From NCBI GenBank assembly GCA_022703965.1, contig JAKJHH010000011.1, positions 1-33,203 of the forward strand: DNA of 33,203 bases, given 5' to 3'. The first letter of the stretch is position 1. Every line of letters starts with the position of its first letter. The notes under the pieces are model-generated. The model saw nothing but the letters and a program-made list of their open reading frames with translations, ran no database searches and was not told where the DNA came from. Both the position numbers and the translations under genes were made by a program. This document shows positions 8,690-17,094 of this stretch, in pieces. This stretch comes from Verrucomicrobiota bacterium (GTDB lineage: Bacteria > Verrucomicrobiota > Lentisphaeria > Victivallales > UBA1829).

Positions 8690-11677
8690 ATGAAACTCGT
8701 GCGATTTATGATTTTGCTGCCTGTATTCAGCCTTGTTACCCTGTTGTCGGCGGAGACTCCTGTCCGTCTGCCTTTCAACGGTGATTTTGAAGTTGGAACG
8801 GCAGGATATGAAACTGTGCGTGTCGTGCGCCCTGACAGCAACCCCAAGCAGGAATATCTTCCGTTGCAAAGCGACAGCACAGTGAAATACACAGGCAATG
8901 CCTCTTTGCGTTTGGAGAATCCATATGCGGAACAGACCGAACTGCATTCATCGGAATTCATTCTGAAAGCGAATCGAATCTATACCGTTTCCGGCTATAT
9001 CAAAAGCGACAGGACTGATGCGCTGCCTCTCACTGCCGGATTGGAGCACTACTCATTCAAGCATCAGAATATCAATGTCCGAAAGGAACTGTCCGTGAGC
9101 TCGGACTGGCAGCCATTTTCTTTCGAGCTAAAGACAAAGGATTTTGATGCTTTCTTTCATCTGATTTTCACTATAAAATCCGGAAACGCAGGCACTGTCT
9201 GGCTTGATGATTTGAAGGTCGCTGAAAAACAGACTGATCCTAAATCTCAGGTTGAGCTTGGAATTTATGTCGACCGTAAACTCTATATCGGTTCTGAACG
9301 TAATGCCGCAATAACTCTTAAACTGCACAATCCGAGCGGGGAGACAATCAAACGGAATCTGAATCTGCTCGCAGTCGATGATTACTTTAACAAGTCTTAT
9401 CCTGTCAGCTCTTTCTCTGCATCGCTTGAGCCTGGAGAAAGCAAGGAGTTCCCGCTGTCATGGACAATTCCGCGTTTCGGTGCGTATCGTCTGGAACTGG
9501 ATAACAAAACGGATGTCCGCTTTTTCCCTGCTTATCTGCTCTGCATGGATAAAACGGAACAACTGAAATATCGTAACGACGCTTTTATGCCCGGCATTAA
9601 TTCTGGACTCAGTATGGTCGGGCCGAACCGGGTACAGCATGGAGGCTGGGAGCTTTCCGGACAAAGCCCTGATGAATTTATACGGGCATTGAGTCTTGCC
9701 GGAGTCAGAATGATAAGAGGTCATGATGACGGAAGTTTTTATTGGGGCGATCTGGAGCCGGAACCGGGTAAGTTCGAAGCCTCCCGTCTTGAGCAAAGTC
9801 TTGCCGTCTATGACAAATATCATCTCGCATATATTCCTGTGCTGGTTGCCGTATGCAGTGAGCGTCTCGGCGGCTGGGAGAGACGTGCGATGCTGGATTG
9901 GCAGAAACAGCTTTGCAGTACCGCTAAGGACTGGATGAACAGAGGTAAATACTTTCATCCTCCGCAGCAGAACTGGCGCAATTATGTCGAATTTCTGGCT
10001 ACCCGTCTGAAGGACAGAGTTCCTGCCTGGGAAATTATTAATGAACCACAGTTTATCATGTCTGCTGCCGAATATATGAACTATCTTGCTTCAGCGTCGG
10101 AAATTCTGAGGAAAGTCAAGGCTGATACGTACATTGTCGGAATCTGTTCGACCAGCGATTTCGGCGCTGATATCGGAAAATTTGCTAACGAGGTCATGGA
10201 AAAGGGCGGGCTCAAATATCTTGATGCAGTGAGTTTTCATCCCTATGCCAGCCGCGAACTTACATCTGCAAATCCCGCCGATCTGCAAATCTCCAGTTTC
10301 CGGAAAAATGTCAATAATTTTGATAAAAAACCGATATGGGAAGGTGAGTTGTATTATCTCTTCGACGGCCCCACTATGCAGGAATGGTACCGTTCAGGAA
10401 TATTCGAGCCTCATCATCTGGCAAGACGTTACATCATAGACTGCGGAGAGGGCTGTGCGCAGTCACATCCTGTGGCTTCCGGGCAGCTCTGGAAAAGAAT
10501 GCTGGTTCCAAACTACGAAGGCGGCAAATGCAACGAAGCCAATCCGTCTTCGAGTCTTGCTGCCTTTTCCACAATGTCGGACTTCTTGAGCTCCGCAGTC
10601 CCGGTTTATAAGAAGAAATCCAACGGCATCATCATTTACGGATTCCGCCACAGAAACGGAAAGCTGTTTGCCGCTTTATGGAAGTACGCTTCGACCGGAG
10701 GGATGAAGATCGATTTGACGGATTTTGACGGCAAGGATATCTTCGGCAATCCGCTGCCAAAGCAAATCGAAGTCTTAAACGAAGCTCCTCTTTACTTTTT
10801 GCAGGGAAGATATTCAGAAAATGAATTTATGGAGCGCTTAAAGCATCTTGAAATCATCTATGAAAATCCCCTTGAAATGATTCCTGTCATTCGTCTGAGC
10901 GAAGAAAATCATCAGCTCAAGGCGTTGATTACACTCATAAATAACGGAAATCAGGATGTAGAAGCTTTTATCGGCTTAAAAGGAGCATGCAGAAATCAGA
11001 AGCCTTTCAATTGTCGTATCGGAGCTCAAAAGACGGAAACTTTCCTGCTTGATGTCAGCCGCGGAGAGGGAACAGATTCAAGCGTGTCTCTCTATGTCAA
11101 CGGAAAGATGAAAACTTTGACCGCAACAACAGTCGAAATGAAAATTGCCGCCGCCGGAGAAACTTTTTCTCTGTCCACTGCTGATAAACATATTGCCGGT
11201 TCAGGAAGGTTTTCGGTCGAAGACAAGAAGCTCAATCTGGAGCTTGATATTGACGATCAAACCTCATCCGCCCCAAGAGCAGACTTGGAAGCCTGGCAGC
11301 AGGACGGCATAGAATTCTTCATAGACCCGGAAGCGTATAACCTCAATAATGGAAATAGCGGATCTTACTCTCCTGAGATTTTCCGTTTCTTTGTCCTTCC
11401 CCGTTTACCAGAAGGCCAGCAGTTCAAAATCTGGAAAAATACTTTCGACATGACTCCTGAAGATTTTACCTGCAAAGTCACCTCCAATGAGAAGGGATAT
11501 AAAGTAATTTTATCGATGGATCTCAAAAAACTTAAGCTCAAAAAGAATGCAATCGGCATAGAGATCAAGATCAGCGATGCGGAAGGAACTCAAGCACCAA
11601 AAACGACTCTCTTCTTCAGCGGCGGAAATCTTGAGCCTTATAAGAATCGCAATGGCTTTGGAATCTTTAAATTTTAA
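8690..11677 (+). CDS. Large secreted glycoside hydrolase, GH-A-like with CBM9-like C-terminus
   Basis: A 995-residue protein with a signal peptide (FMILLPVFSLVTLLSA). An N-terminal carbohydrate-binding domain of the CBM4/9 type covers about 25-180 (FNGDFEVGTAGYE at its start, GTVWLDDLKVAE at its end). A beta domain and a TIM barrel (about 300-620) follow, with VPAWEIINEPQ carrying the predicted acid/base Glu452, VSFHPYAS, and PIWEGELYY. By alignment with the 822-residue neighbour, Glu553 is the nucleophile and Glu551 matches its Asp670. The last roughly 190 residues resemble CBM9/DOMON (AWQQDGIEFFIDPE). ATG 8690 is preferred over an in-frame TTG at 8678 because GAGG sits 6 nt upstream. Substrate unknown; a fucosylated polysaccharide or mucin-type glycan is inferred from the operon. 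Confidence 0.82.
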   Translation: MKLVRFMILLPVFSLVTLLSAETPVRLPFNGDFEVGTAGYETVRVVRPDSNPKQEYLPLQSDSTVKYTGNASLRLENPYAEQTELHSSEFILKANRIYTVSGYIKSDRTDALPLTAGLEHYSFKHQNINVRKELSVSSDWQPFSFELKTKDFDAFFHLIFTIKSGNAGTVWLDDLKVAEKQTDPKSQVELGIYVDRKLYIGSERNAAITLKLHNPSGETIKRNLNLLAVDDYFNKSYPVSSFSASLEPGESKEFPLSWTIPRFGAYRLELDNKTDVRFFPAYLLCMDKTEQLKYRNDAFMPGINSGLSMVGPNRVQHGGWELSGQSPDEFIRALSLAGVRMIRGHDDGSFYWGDLEPEPGKFEASRLEQSLAVYDKYHLAYIPVLVAVCSERLGGWERRAMLDWQKQLCSTAKDWMNRGKYFHPPQQNWRNYVEFLATRLKDRVPAWEIINEPQFIMSAAEYMNYLASASEILRKVKADTYIVGICSTSDFGADIGKFANEVMEKGGLKYLDAVSFHPYASRELTSANPADLQISSFRKNVNNFDKKPIWEGELYYLFDGPTMQEWYRSGIFEPHHLARRYIIDCGEGCAQSHPVASGQLWKRMLVPNYEGGKCNEANPSSSLAAFSTMSDFLSSAVPVYKKKSNGIIIYGFRHRNGKLFAALWKYASTGGMKIDLTDFDGKDIFGNPLPKQIEVLNEAPLYFLQGRYSENEFMERLKHLEIIYENPLEMIPVIRLSEENHQLKALITLINNGNQDVEAFIGLKGACRNQKPFNCRIGAQKTETFLLDVSRGEGTDSSVSLYVNGKMKTLTATTVEMKIAAAGETFSLSTADKHIAGSGRFSVEDKKLNLELDIDDQTSSAPRADLEAWQQDGIEFFIDPEAYNLNNGNSGSYSPEIFRFFVLPRLPEGQQFKIWKNTFDMTPEDFTCKVTSNEKGYKVILSMDLKKLKLKKNAIGIEIKISDAEGTQAPKTTLFFSGGNLEPYKNRNGFGIFKF

Positions 11678-11686
11678 GGAGCAAAA

Positions 11687-12613
11687 ATGAAGAAAGTATT
11701 GATAGGTATCCTTCTTCTCGGAGCATCTCTTATTTACGGGGAGGACAGTTTCAATAATTTTAAAATCCAGTGCGGTAACTCCTGGAGCAAGCAGGAAAAC
11801 GGATTCATTTTAAATCATACGAAGGGAAAATTCTCAGAGCTGACACTGGAAGCTCCAGTATCTCCCGGTCGCTTCTACTGTCTATCATTTTCCGGCAGAT
11901 CAATACAAAATCCACAAATGTCTAAGGGATTCCGTTTGAAGCTGGACGAAAAATGGACTTATCGCTCGTACGGGCTGGGGACTGTTCTCAGCGAATATAG
12001 GCAGTATTTCTATTCAGAAGCCTCAAAGTCTGTCCTTATCGGGTTCTTTAACAACGAACAGGCTAATGACGGGAGTATAGAGCTTTCCGCTTTCAATTTG
12101 ACAGTTTTGCCGCCGGACTACCAGGAAGACAATTTATTTATGTCCGGACAATTCGAGCTGGATGGAAATATTCCTATGGAATGGGAGCAAAGCAATCCCA
12201 ATGTTGAATTGAGCATTGTCAAAGACGCAGGCTTTATTTGCGGCGAGAAAAGTATGCGCATCGTTCAAAAAACGGAGAAACCTTTCTTTGATGTGAGAAG
12301 CACAGTTTTCCCGATTAACGCCAAGAAAAAATATGAGATATCCTTCTGGGGAAAAGCAGATAAACAGCGTCAGATCATTGCCAGCGCCGATATCATACCT
12401 CCTGAAGGTAAACTAAATCAGCGCACTGCCATCCGCAAAAGATTTGAGCTTGGTACAGAATGGAAACAGTATCAATATGTGATCGACTATCATTGGCAGG
12501 ATCAGAAAGAGCAGGCATCCGAAGAGACTGCTATGCGTTTTTCTCTAAGTGATCCTGACAATCAAATCGGCACTGTTTTCATAGACGATGTTTCTATAAA
12601 GATGCTTAAATAA
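11687..12613 (+). CDS. Secreted carbohydrate-binding-like protein
   Basis: A 308-residue protein with a clear signal peptide (KKVLIGILLLGASLIYGE) and no recognisable catalytic domain. The C-terminal half (about 150-308) looks like a CBM4/9 jelly-roll: LFMSGQFELDGNIPMEWEQ at the start, KKKYEISFWGKADKQ in the middle and VFIDDVSIKM at the end. The first half is similarly beta-rich and may be a second such domain. It follows the large hydrolase by 9 bp with AAGGAG in the gap, and is the last gene of the fucosidase operon. A glycan-capture or accessory role is inferred from fold and context only. Confidence 0.7.
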   Translation: MKKVLIGILLLGASLIYGEDSFNNFKIQCGNSWSKQENGFILNHTKGKFSELTLEAPVSPGRFYCLSFSGRSIQNPQMSKGFRLKLDEKWTYRSYGLGTVLSEYRQYFYSEASKSVLIGFFNNEQANDGSIELSAFNLTVLPPDYQEDNLFMSGQFELDGNIPMEWEQSNPNVELSIVKDAGFICGEKSMRIVQKTEKPFFDVRSTVFPINAKKKYEISFWGKADKQRQIIASADIIPPEGKLNQRTAIRKRFELGTEWKQYQYVIDYHWQDQKEQASEETAMRFSLSDPDNQIGTVFIDDVSIKMLK

Positions 12614-12623
12614 AACACCGCCA

Positions 12624-13712
12624 TCAGAGCCATTTGCGGCGACGGAAAAAGATCAGCAGGCCGGCTGGAATCGCAAGGAAGAGAAGCCAGACCATCAGAT
12701 AGCCGTATGTCCATTTCAATTCGGGCATGTGCTCGAAATTCATGCCGTAGACTCCGGCTATGAAAGTCAGAGGGATGAAAATCGATGACATGATGGTCAG
12801 AAGTTTCATGATTTCATTTAGCCGGATGCTCAGGCGCGAAAGGTATATATCCAGCATTCCGGAACTCATTTCACGGAAGGTTTCAATCGAGTCTATCGCC
12901 TGTACCGCGTGATCGTAAAGGTCACGCAGATACACCCTCACAACAGGAGTGAACCTTGTGTTCTCGGCTCTTTCAAGCGTGCTTATAAGTTCACGCAAAG
13001 GCCAGACGGATTTACGCAGAAATATAAGCTCGCGCTTGACCGCGTTAATCTGTGTTATTGTTTCTCTGCCCGGACTTCCTGTGACCGCGTTTTCGAGGGT
13101 TTCAATGCGGTCTCCGATCTCTTCAAGAATGATAAAGTAATTATCGATAATGGCGTCAAGCAGGGCGTAGGCAAGATAATCGGCTCCGGTCTGTCTTATT
13201 CTGCCGCGTCCTGAACGTATTCTTTCACGGACAGGATTGAAAACGTCTCCGCCCGGCTTTTCCTGAAACGTGATTACACAGTTGCCGCTCAGAACGATAG
13301 AAAGCTGTTCTCCCTCAACCTGTCCGTTCGAGAGCGAGAGCATCTTCAAGGTTATGAAAAGATATTTGTCGAATTCATCGCACTTCGGACGCTGGGTGTT
13401 GTTGAGTATGTCTTCTAGCGTCAGAGGATGTATTTCAAACTCCTTGCCCGCCTCTTCAAGAACCTTTGTGTCGCTGATGCCGTCGATGTCAATCCAGACC
13501 ACTGAATTCGGGCTTGTGCTCTTTGATAGCCCTGCAAAGGACGATACCTTCTTCTCCGTTACGCTGTCGCGGTTGTACTCAATGACGGAAATAAGCTGCG
13601 TCTGGCCTACGGCGGCAGTTTTCAACTCATCCTGAGCGAGAGTCCCCGGAGGAAGTCCGCTAAGATCAGCCGAGCGTCTGTAGAATTTTCTTATAGAGCT
13701 TTTGTTGTGCAT
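12624..13712 (-). CDS. corA: CorA-type magnesium/cobalt transporter
   Basis: A 362-residue protein with the CorA layout: a large cytoplasmic N-terminal domain containing the PPGTL segment, a long helical region (ENAVTGSPGRETITQINAVK, then KRELIFLRKSVWPLRELI), and two C-terminal membrane helices. The signature YGMNF follows the first helix (IPLTFIAGVYGMNFEHMPEL). CorA pentamers carry Mg2+ across the inner membrane. The short basic C-terminus (FFRRRKWL) is also typical. Its ATG at 13712 lies only 8 nt after the T-tract of the hairpin ending gltA, and no clear ribosome binding site is visible, so expression may depend on read-through from gltA or on a promoter inside gltA. Confidence 0.93.
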   Translation of the reverse strand: MHNKSSIRKFYRRSADLSGLPPGTLAQDELKTAAVGQTQLISVIEYNRDSVTEKKVSSFAGLSKSTSPNSVVWIDIDGISDTKVLEEAGKEFEIHPLTLEDILNNTQRPKCDEFDKYLFITLKMLSLSNGQVEGEQLSIVLSGNCVITFQEKPGGDVFNPVRERIRSGRGRIRQTGADYLAYALLDAIIDNYFIILEEIGDRIETLENAVTGSPGRETITQINAVKRELIFLRKSVWPLRELISTLERAENTRFTPVVRVYLRDLYDHAVQAIDSIETFREMSSGMLDIYLSRLSIRLNEIMKLLTIMSSIFIPLTFIAGVYGMNFEHMPELKWTYGYLMVWLLFLAIPAGLLIFFRRRKWL

Positions 13713-13720
13713 GGAGCTAT

Positions 13721-13748
13721 AAAAAAAGGGAAACCGGAGTTTCCCTTT
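13721..13748 (-). terminator. Intrinsic terminator-like hairpin after gltA
   Basis: A 10-bp stem formed by 13725-13734 and 13739-13748 (AAAGGGAAAC and GTTTCCCTTT on the plus strand) with a 4-nt loop is followed, on the minus strand, by an uninterrupted run of seven T (13727-13721, the first three shared with the stem). It lies about 20 bp after the citrate synthase stop codon and 8 nt ahead of the corA start codon. Confidence 0.8.
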
Positions 13749-13769
13749 CTTTTGACCTCAGATCACTTG

Positions 13770-15095
13770 TTATTTGCCTTTTACCTTCAGAGCGACAACG
13801 GCAGCAGCCTTTTCATCGCGCTTGAAGTGACGCAGTCCCTTGCCGACGTAAATCTGGCGGGGTCTTGCGATCTTGCGATCCTTGCTTTCGACCATTTCCT
13901 TCCAGTGGGCGATCCAGCCGGGAAGGCGTCCGAGGGCGAACATGACTGTGAACATGTTTTCCGGAATACCTATGGCCTTGTAGATTATGCCGCTGTAGAA
14001 GTCGACGTTCGGATAAAGCTTCTTTTCGACAAAGTATGAATCCGAGAGAGCTCTCTTTTCGAGCTCAAGCGCGATATCGAGGAGCGGGTCCTTGATCTTG
14101 AGGCGCTTGAGTACGTTGTGACATGTCTGCTTGATGATTGTAGCTCTCGGGTCATAGTTCTTGTAAACTCGGTGACCGAAGCCCATAAGCTTGAAGGGAT
14201 CATTTTTATCCTTGGCCTTGTCGATAAAGTAATCCATGTCGCCCTTGCGCTCGATCTTTCTGAGCATGTCCATAACCGCCTGATTGGCGCCGCCATGCAG
14301 CGGTCCTGAAAGCGCGCTGATACCTGCCGAAATCGTTGCATAGAGGTTGACCTGTGCGCTTCCGATGATTCTTACTGCCGATGTCGAGCAGTTCTGCTCG
14401 TGGTCGGCATGGAGGATCAGGAGAAGATTCAGCGCCTTTACTATTTCGGGATCAAGCACGTAAGGCTTGACCGGAGAATCGAACATCATATTCAGGAAGT
14501 TCGCGCAGTAAGGAAGATCGCGTCTGGGATAAACCGGAGGTTCCCCTATCGACTTTTTATAGGCGAATGCAGCCATAGTTCTCACAATGGATATAAGACG
14601 TGTCGCTGTGACGTCGATATCTTCCTTCATTGAAAGGGCGTCGATATTCGGGTAGAATGTCGAGAGTCCGTTGAACATCGTTCCGAGGATGTGCATCGGA
14701 TGAGCGCCTCTCGGGAAACCGTCAAAGAAATGACGCATGTCTTCATGCAGAAGAGAATTCTTATTCAGCAGGCTTGAGAATGTCTTGAGCTTCTGCTCGC
14801 TAGGCAGTGCGCCGTGGAGAAGCAGGTAAGCAGTTTCGATGAATGTGACTCTTCCGGCAAGTTCTTCTATCGGAATTCCTCTATAGCGCAGGATTCCTTT
14901 TTCTCCGTCGATGAAAGTAATCGAACTGCAACATGAACCGGTGTTGCCGTAGCCGGGGTCAAGCGTGATAAAACCTGTATCTCTGCGGAGATTTGTTATA
15001 TCAATGGCTTTCTCGTTTTCTGTTCCAACGATAATAGGGAGCTTATACACTTTCCTGCCGATCTTCAATTCGGCAAATCCTTTTTGCTTCAGCAT
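13770..15095 (-). CDS. gltA: Citrate synthase
   Basis: A 441-residue hexameric-type (type II) citrate synthase, condensing oxaloacetate and acetyl-CoA at the entry of the citric acid cycle. Landmarks are the N-terminal beta-rich segment with FITLDPGYGNTGSCCS, the ILRYRGIPIEELA motif, LHADHEQNCSTSAVRIIGSA (catalytic His), GPLHGGANQAVMDML, GFGHRVYKNYDPRA (second catalytic His), and VDFYSGI (catalytic Asp). Length is normal for the family. The ATG is preceded by a strong AGGAGGTGGAG ribosome site 4 nt upstream. A sigma-70-like promoter lies at 15168-15196, giving a leader of about 65 nt, and the terminator hairpin at 13721-13748 ends the gene. Confidence 0.96.
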   Translation of the reverse strand: MLKQKGFAELKIGRKVYKLPIIVGTENEKAIDITNLRRDTGFITLDPGYGNTGSCCSSITFIDGEKGILRYRGIPIEELAGRVTFIETAYLLLHGALPSEQKLKTFSSLLNKNSLLHEDMRHFFDGFPRGAHPMHILGTMFNGLSTFYPNIDALSMKEDIDVTATRLISIVRTMAAFAYKKSIGEPPVYPRRDLPYCANFLNMMFDSPVKPYVLDPEIVKALNLLLILHADHEQNCSTSAVRIIGSAQVNLYATISAGISALSGPLHGGANQAVMDMLRKIERKGDMDYFIDKAKDKNDPFKLMGFGHRVYKNYDPRATIIKQTCHNVLKRLKIKDPLLDIALELEKRALSDSYFVEKKLYPNVDFYSGIIYKAIGIPENMFTVMFALGRLPGWIAHWKEMVESKDRKIARPRQIYVGKGLRHFKRDEKAAAVVALKVKGK

Positions 15096-15138
15096 TTCTC
15101 CACCTCCTGGGCAGGTTAAACAAATCTACGTCTTTCAT

Positions 15139-15196
15139 GGAGTAATACACTCCTGTCCTCAGAACGGATTATAGGCTGTCTTTGTTCATCTTACAA
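15139..15196 (-). promoter_or_regulatory. Citrate synthase promoter and leader hairpin
   Basis: On the minus strand, TTGTAA (15196-15191) and TATAAT (15173-15168) are separated by 17 bp, about 75 bp upstream of the gltA ATG. The transcribed leader contains a small dyad, GGAGT-GTATT-ACTCC (15153-15139), and later the strong ribosome site. The -10 box is a perfect match and the -35 matches four of six bases. Confidence 0.65.
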
Positions 15197-15309
15197 ATCA
15201 CAAACTTGTATTTTTCAAGATTTTCAGATTAACTTTACATGAGAAACGACAGAGACGGCAATCTCTGCCATATCACATCTGAACCGTCACAACACATAAA
15301 CATGAGTAC

Positions 15310-15579
15310 ATGAGCTCCTTCAAGCTCAATAGACGCACTTTACCAGATCGAAGGACTGCACGACGGCAAATGCGAAATTCCAGCTTTTCGGATAAGTGTT
15401 TTTCGCATCAATTTCCTTCCAGTTCCAGTCTCCGCCCTGCTCAAATTGCGCAGGATTTTACTGAAATCAGCCGGGCCTCGCTGAATATTCTGAACAGACT
15501 GATCAAAGGCAGGATTGTCGAACGTGACATCAGCGTGAAATACATACTGCACGAGCGCGAATCAGTCGGCTTGAAATGA
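15310..15579 (+). pseudogene. Apparent remnant of a LacI-family regulator (C-terminal part)
   Basis: The last 50 codons of this frame (15430-15579) read LRPAQIAQDF, then ISRASLNILNRLIKGR and ERDISVKYILHERESVG. This closely follows the C-terminal pattern of LacI-family effector domains (QDF..IGR.A...L..LI.G......I.....L..RES). Just upstream, a different frame (about 15320-15400) carries EGLHDGKCEIPAFRISVF, resembling the preceding G..IP..ISV.G segment, so the match appears broken by a frameshift. No HTH or start of such a gene is found in the 200 bp before. It overlaps the end of the LpxH-like gene by 18 bp on the opposite strand. Recognised by eye only. Confidence 0.45.
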
Positions 15580-16263
15580 CTTGTACTCAATGAGTCCGCT
15601 TTCACTATCGAAAACTGCAAATTTGCGGCAGTTTTCCCAGGAATCAATACCGGTGATCTTGATTCCGGTCACGGCAGATTCAAGTTCAAAATGCTGATGG
15701 AAGTGTCCGCAGAAAACACGCTGTACGGAAGCCATTTCAAGCTTATCTACATAATTGCGGACAAGTCCTTCAGGAAAAGTCTTTTTGTGTTTCTTATTGC
15801 TTCTTTTCAGGGCTGCTTTAACCTTGTAAACAATGGAATTCGCGCCGGGACAGACGGAAAGCAGAAAACGGATTAGCGGATTTCTGACAAAAATACGGAG
15901 ACATCTGTAAAAACGGTCGTCTGAATTCAGCATATCTCCATGAATGAAAAGCATGCCGTCCATGACAAGACCTGTATCTGCTAAAACGGTAAAGGAATCT
16001 TTCTCGGCAGGGTAAATGAAAAACTCTCGATTCCCTTCTACAAAACCGACATAGCGACGGGATTTCTCCTTGCGGCACCAGTCAAAAAAGCGTCTGTGGA
16101 ATTCCATTTCGCAGTTTTTCACGGCAAAACAGATATCAAAAATATCCCCCAGAAAGATAACTGGAGTCGAGTCCTCGGGAATAGCCGAAAGAGCCTTGAA
16201 AAAGTCCTCGAAATCAGATTCAGGACTGCCCGAGTGGGCATCGGCGACAAGTATGATCTTCAT
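15562..16263 (-). CDS. LpxH-like metallophosphoesterase (UDP-2,3-diacylglucosamine hydrolase family)
   Basis: A 233-residue calcineurin-type phosphoesterase with all five metal motifs: VADAHSG (D-x-H), FLGDIFDI (GD), EGNREFF (GNR[D/E]), FIHGDML, and CGHFHQHFEL (GHxH). The GNRE form and the extra HGD motif match LpxH, which removes UMP from UDP-2,3-diacylglucosamine in lipid A synthesis at the inner-membrane face. Some homologues act on other substrates, so the lipid A role is probable, not certain. A basic helical insert (KAALKRSNKKHKKT) resembles the lipid-binding cap of LpxH. It follows the SIMPL-domain gene by 15 bp or so and is likely co-transcribed with it. Confidence 0.82.
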   Translation of the reverse strand: MKIILVADAHSGSPESDFEDFFKALSAIPEDSTPVIFLGDIFDICFAVKNCEMEFHRRFFDWCRKEKSRRYVGFVEGNREFFIYPAEKDSFTVLADTGLVMDGMLFIHGDMLNSDDRFYRCLRIFVRNPLIRFLLSVCPGANSIVYKVKAALKRSNKKHKKTFPEGLVRNYVDKLEMASVQRVFCGHFHQHFELESAVTGIKITGIDSWENCRKFAVFDSESGLIEYKSFQAD

Positions 16264-16278
16264 ATGTGGAAATAACGC

Positions 16279-17013
16279 TTACTCTACAGAGAACTCAAGG
16301 GTTACGACTGCCTTCACCACCTTGTCGATAGTGCTTGTGTCATAAGTGCCTTCGTCGGAAACTTCGCTGGAATCGGGAGAAGTGATCTGGAATATTCCCT
16401 GTGAAGCTGAAAGAAGTCTGCCCGTGCGTCCCCGGCTGTTGGCGGTCATTGTATCGGCACGCTCCTGTGCGTTCTTGACGGCCTTGCCGAGCAGTTCCAT
16501 CTTGATCTTGTCGATGTCGGTATTTACATAATAAGGCTTCTCGGAATAGATTTCGATATTCTTCTCAATCAATGAGCTGATACCCTTTGAAATCTTGTCG
16601 ACCTTCAGAACATCCGAGCTTTTAACAGTAATTGTCTGAGTAAAGAGATAGAAGTCGATATCATTCGAGCTGGTGCCTTTTTCAGTCTTCCGCTGAACGG
16701 GCTCAATGACAATCTGGCTTTCAGAAATTTCGTTGGCAGTGACCTGACAGTTGGCAAGATATGCTCTGGCTTCGATCATGCCTGAAGCTATTTTTTGAGC
16801 GCCGAACTTGAGATCCTTATTTCTGGCGGTTATGGAGCAGCTCCATGAACCTGCATTGGACTGTATCTTGGCTTCGGCTGTTCCTTTTACGCGAACCGAG
16901 TGGCTTTCACGGGCTTTGATGGCTCCCTTGGCTACAATATTCATTCCCAGTACAAAGCCCAGAGCGAGAGTGGCTCCAAGAAGAAAAGCGGCGATAACGG
17001 CATGTCTGTTCAT
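16279..17013 (-). CDS. SIMPL domain-containing protein (DUF541)
   Basis: A protein of about 244 residues with one N-terminal hydrophobic segment (HAVIAAFLLGATLALGFVLG) that would anchor or export it. The SIMPL/DUF541 domain follows: HSVRVKGTAEAKIQSNAG, YLFTQTITVKSSDVLKVDKI, and AVKNAQERADTMTANS near the end, which is a typical family motif. Family members are periplasmic or membrane-bound, and their biochemical role is poorly known. I chose ATG 17013 because GAGGA sits 8 nt upstream; an in-frame ATG at 17028 adds 5 residues and has a weaker GGAA. The upstream gap carries the tandem palindromes at 17095-17157. Confidence 0.87.
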   Translation of the reverse strand: MNRHAVIAAFLLGATLALGFVLGMNIVAKGAIKARESHSVRVKGTAEAKIQSNAGSWSCSITARNKDLKFGAQKIASGMIEARAYLANCQVTANEISESQIVIEPVQRKTEKGTSSNDIDFYLFTQTITVKSSDVLKVDKISKGISSLIEKNIEIYSEKPYYVNTDIDKIKMELLGKAVKNAQERADTMTANSRGRTGRLLSASQGIFQITSPDSSEVSDEGTYDTSTIDKVVKAVVTLEFSVE

Positions 17014-17094
17014 TTCAAAGTTCCTCATATGTTAGTTCCGTAAAGTAGCATCGAATCCCGAAAAATACAGCCCTCTCAAATCCCAAATCATATA

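Noticed and set aside
15340..15552. Minus-strand open frame of 70 codons in the gltA-lpxH gap
   Set aside because: It is antisense to the LacI-like remnant, has no ribosome site, and its sequence resembles no family I know.
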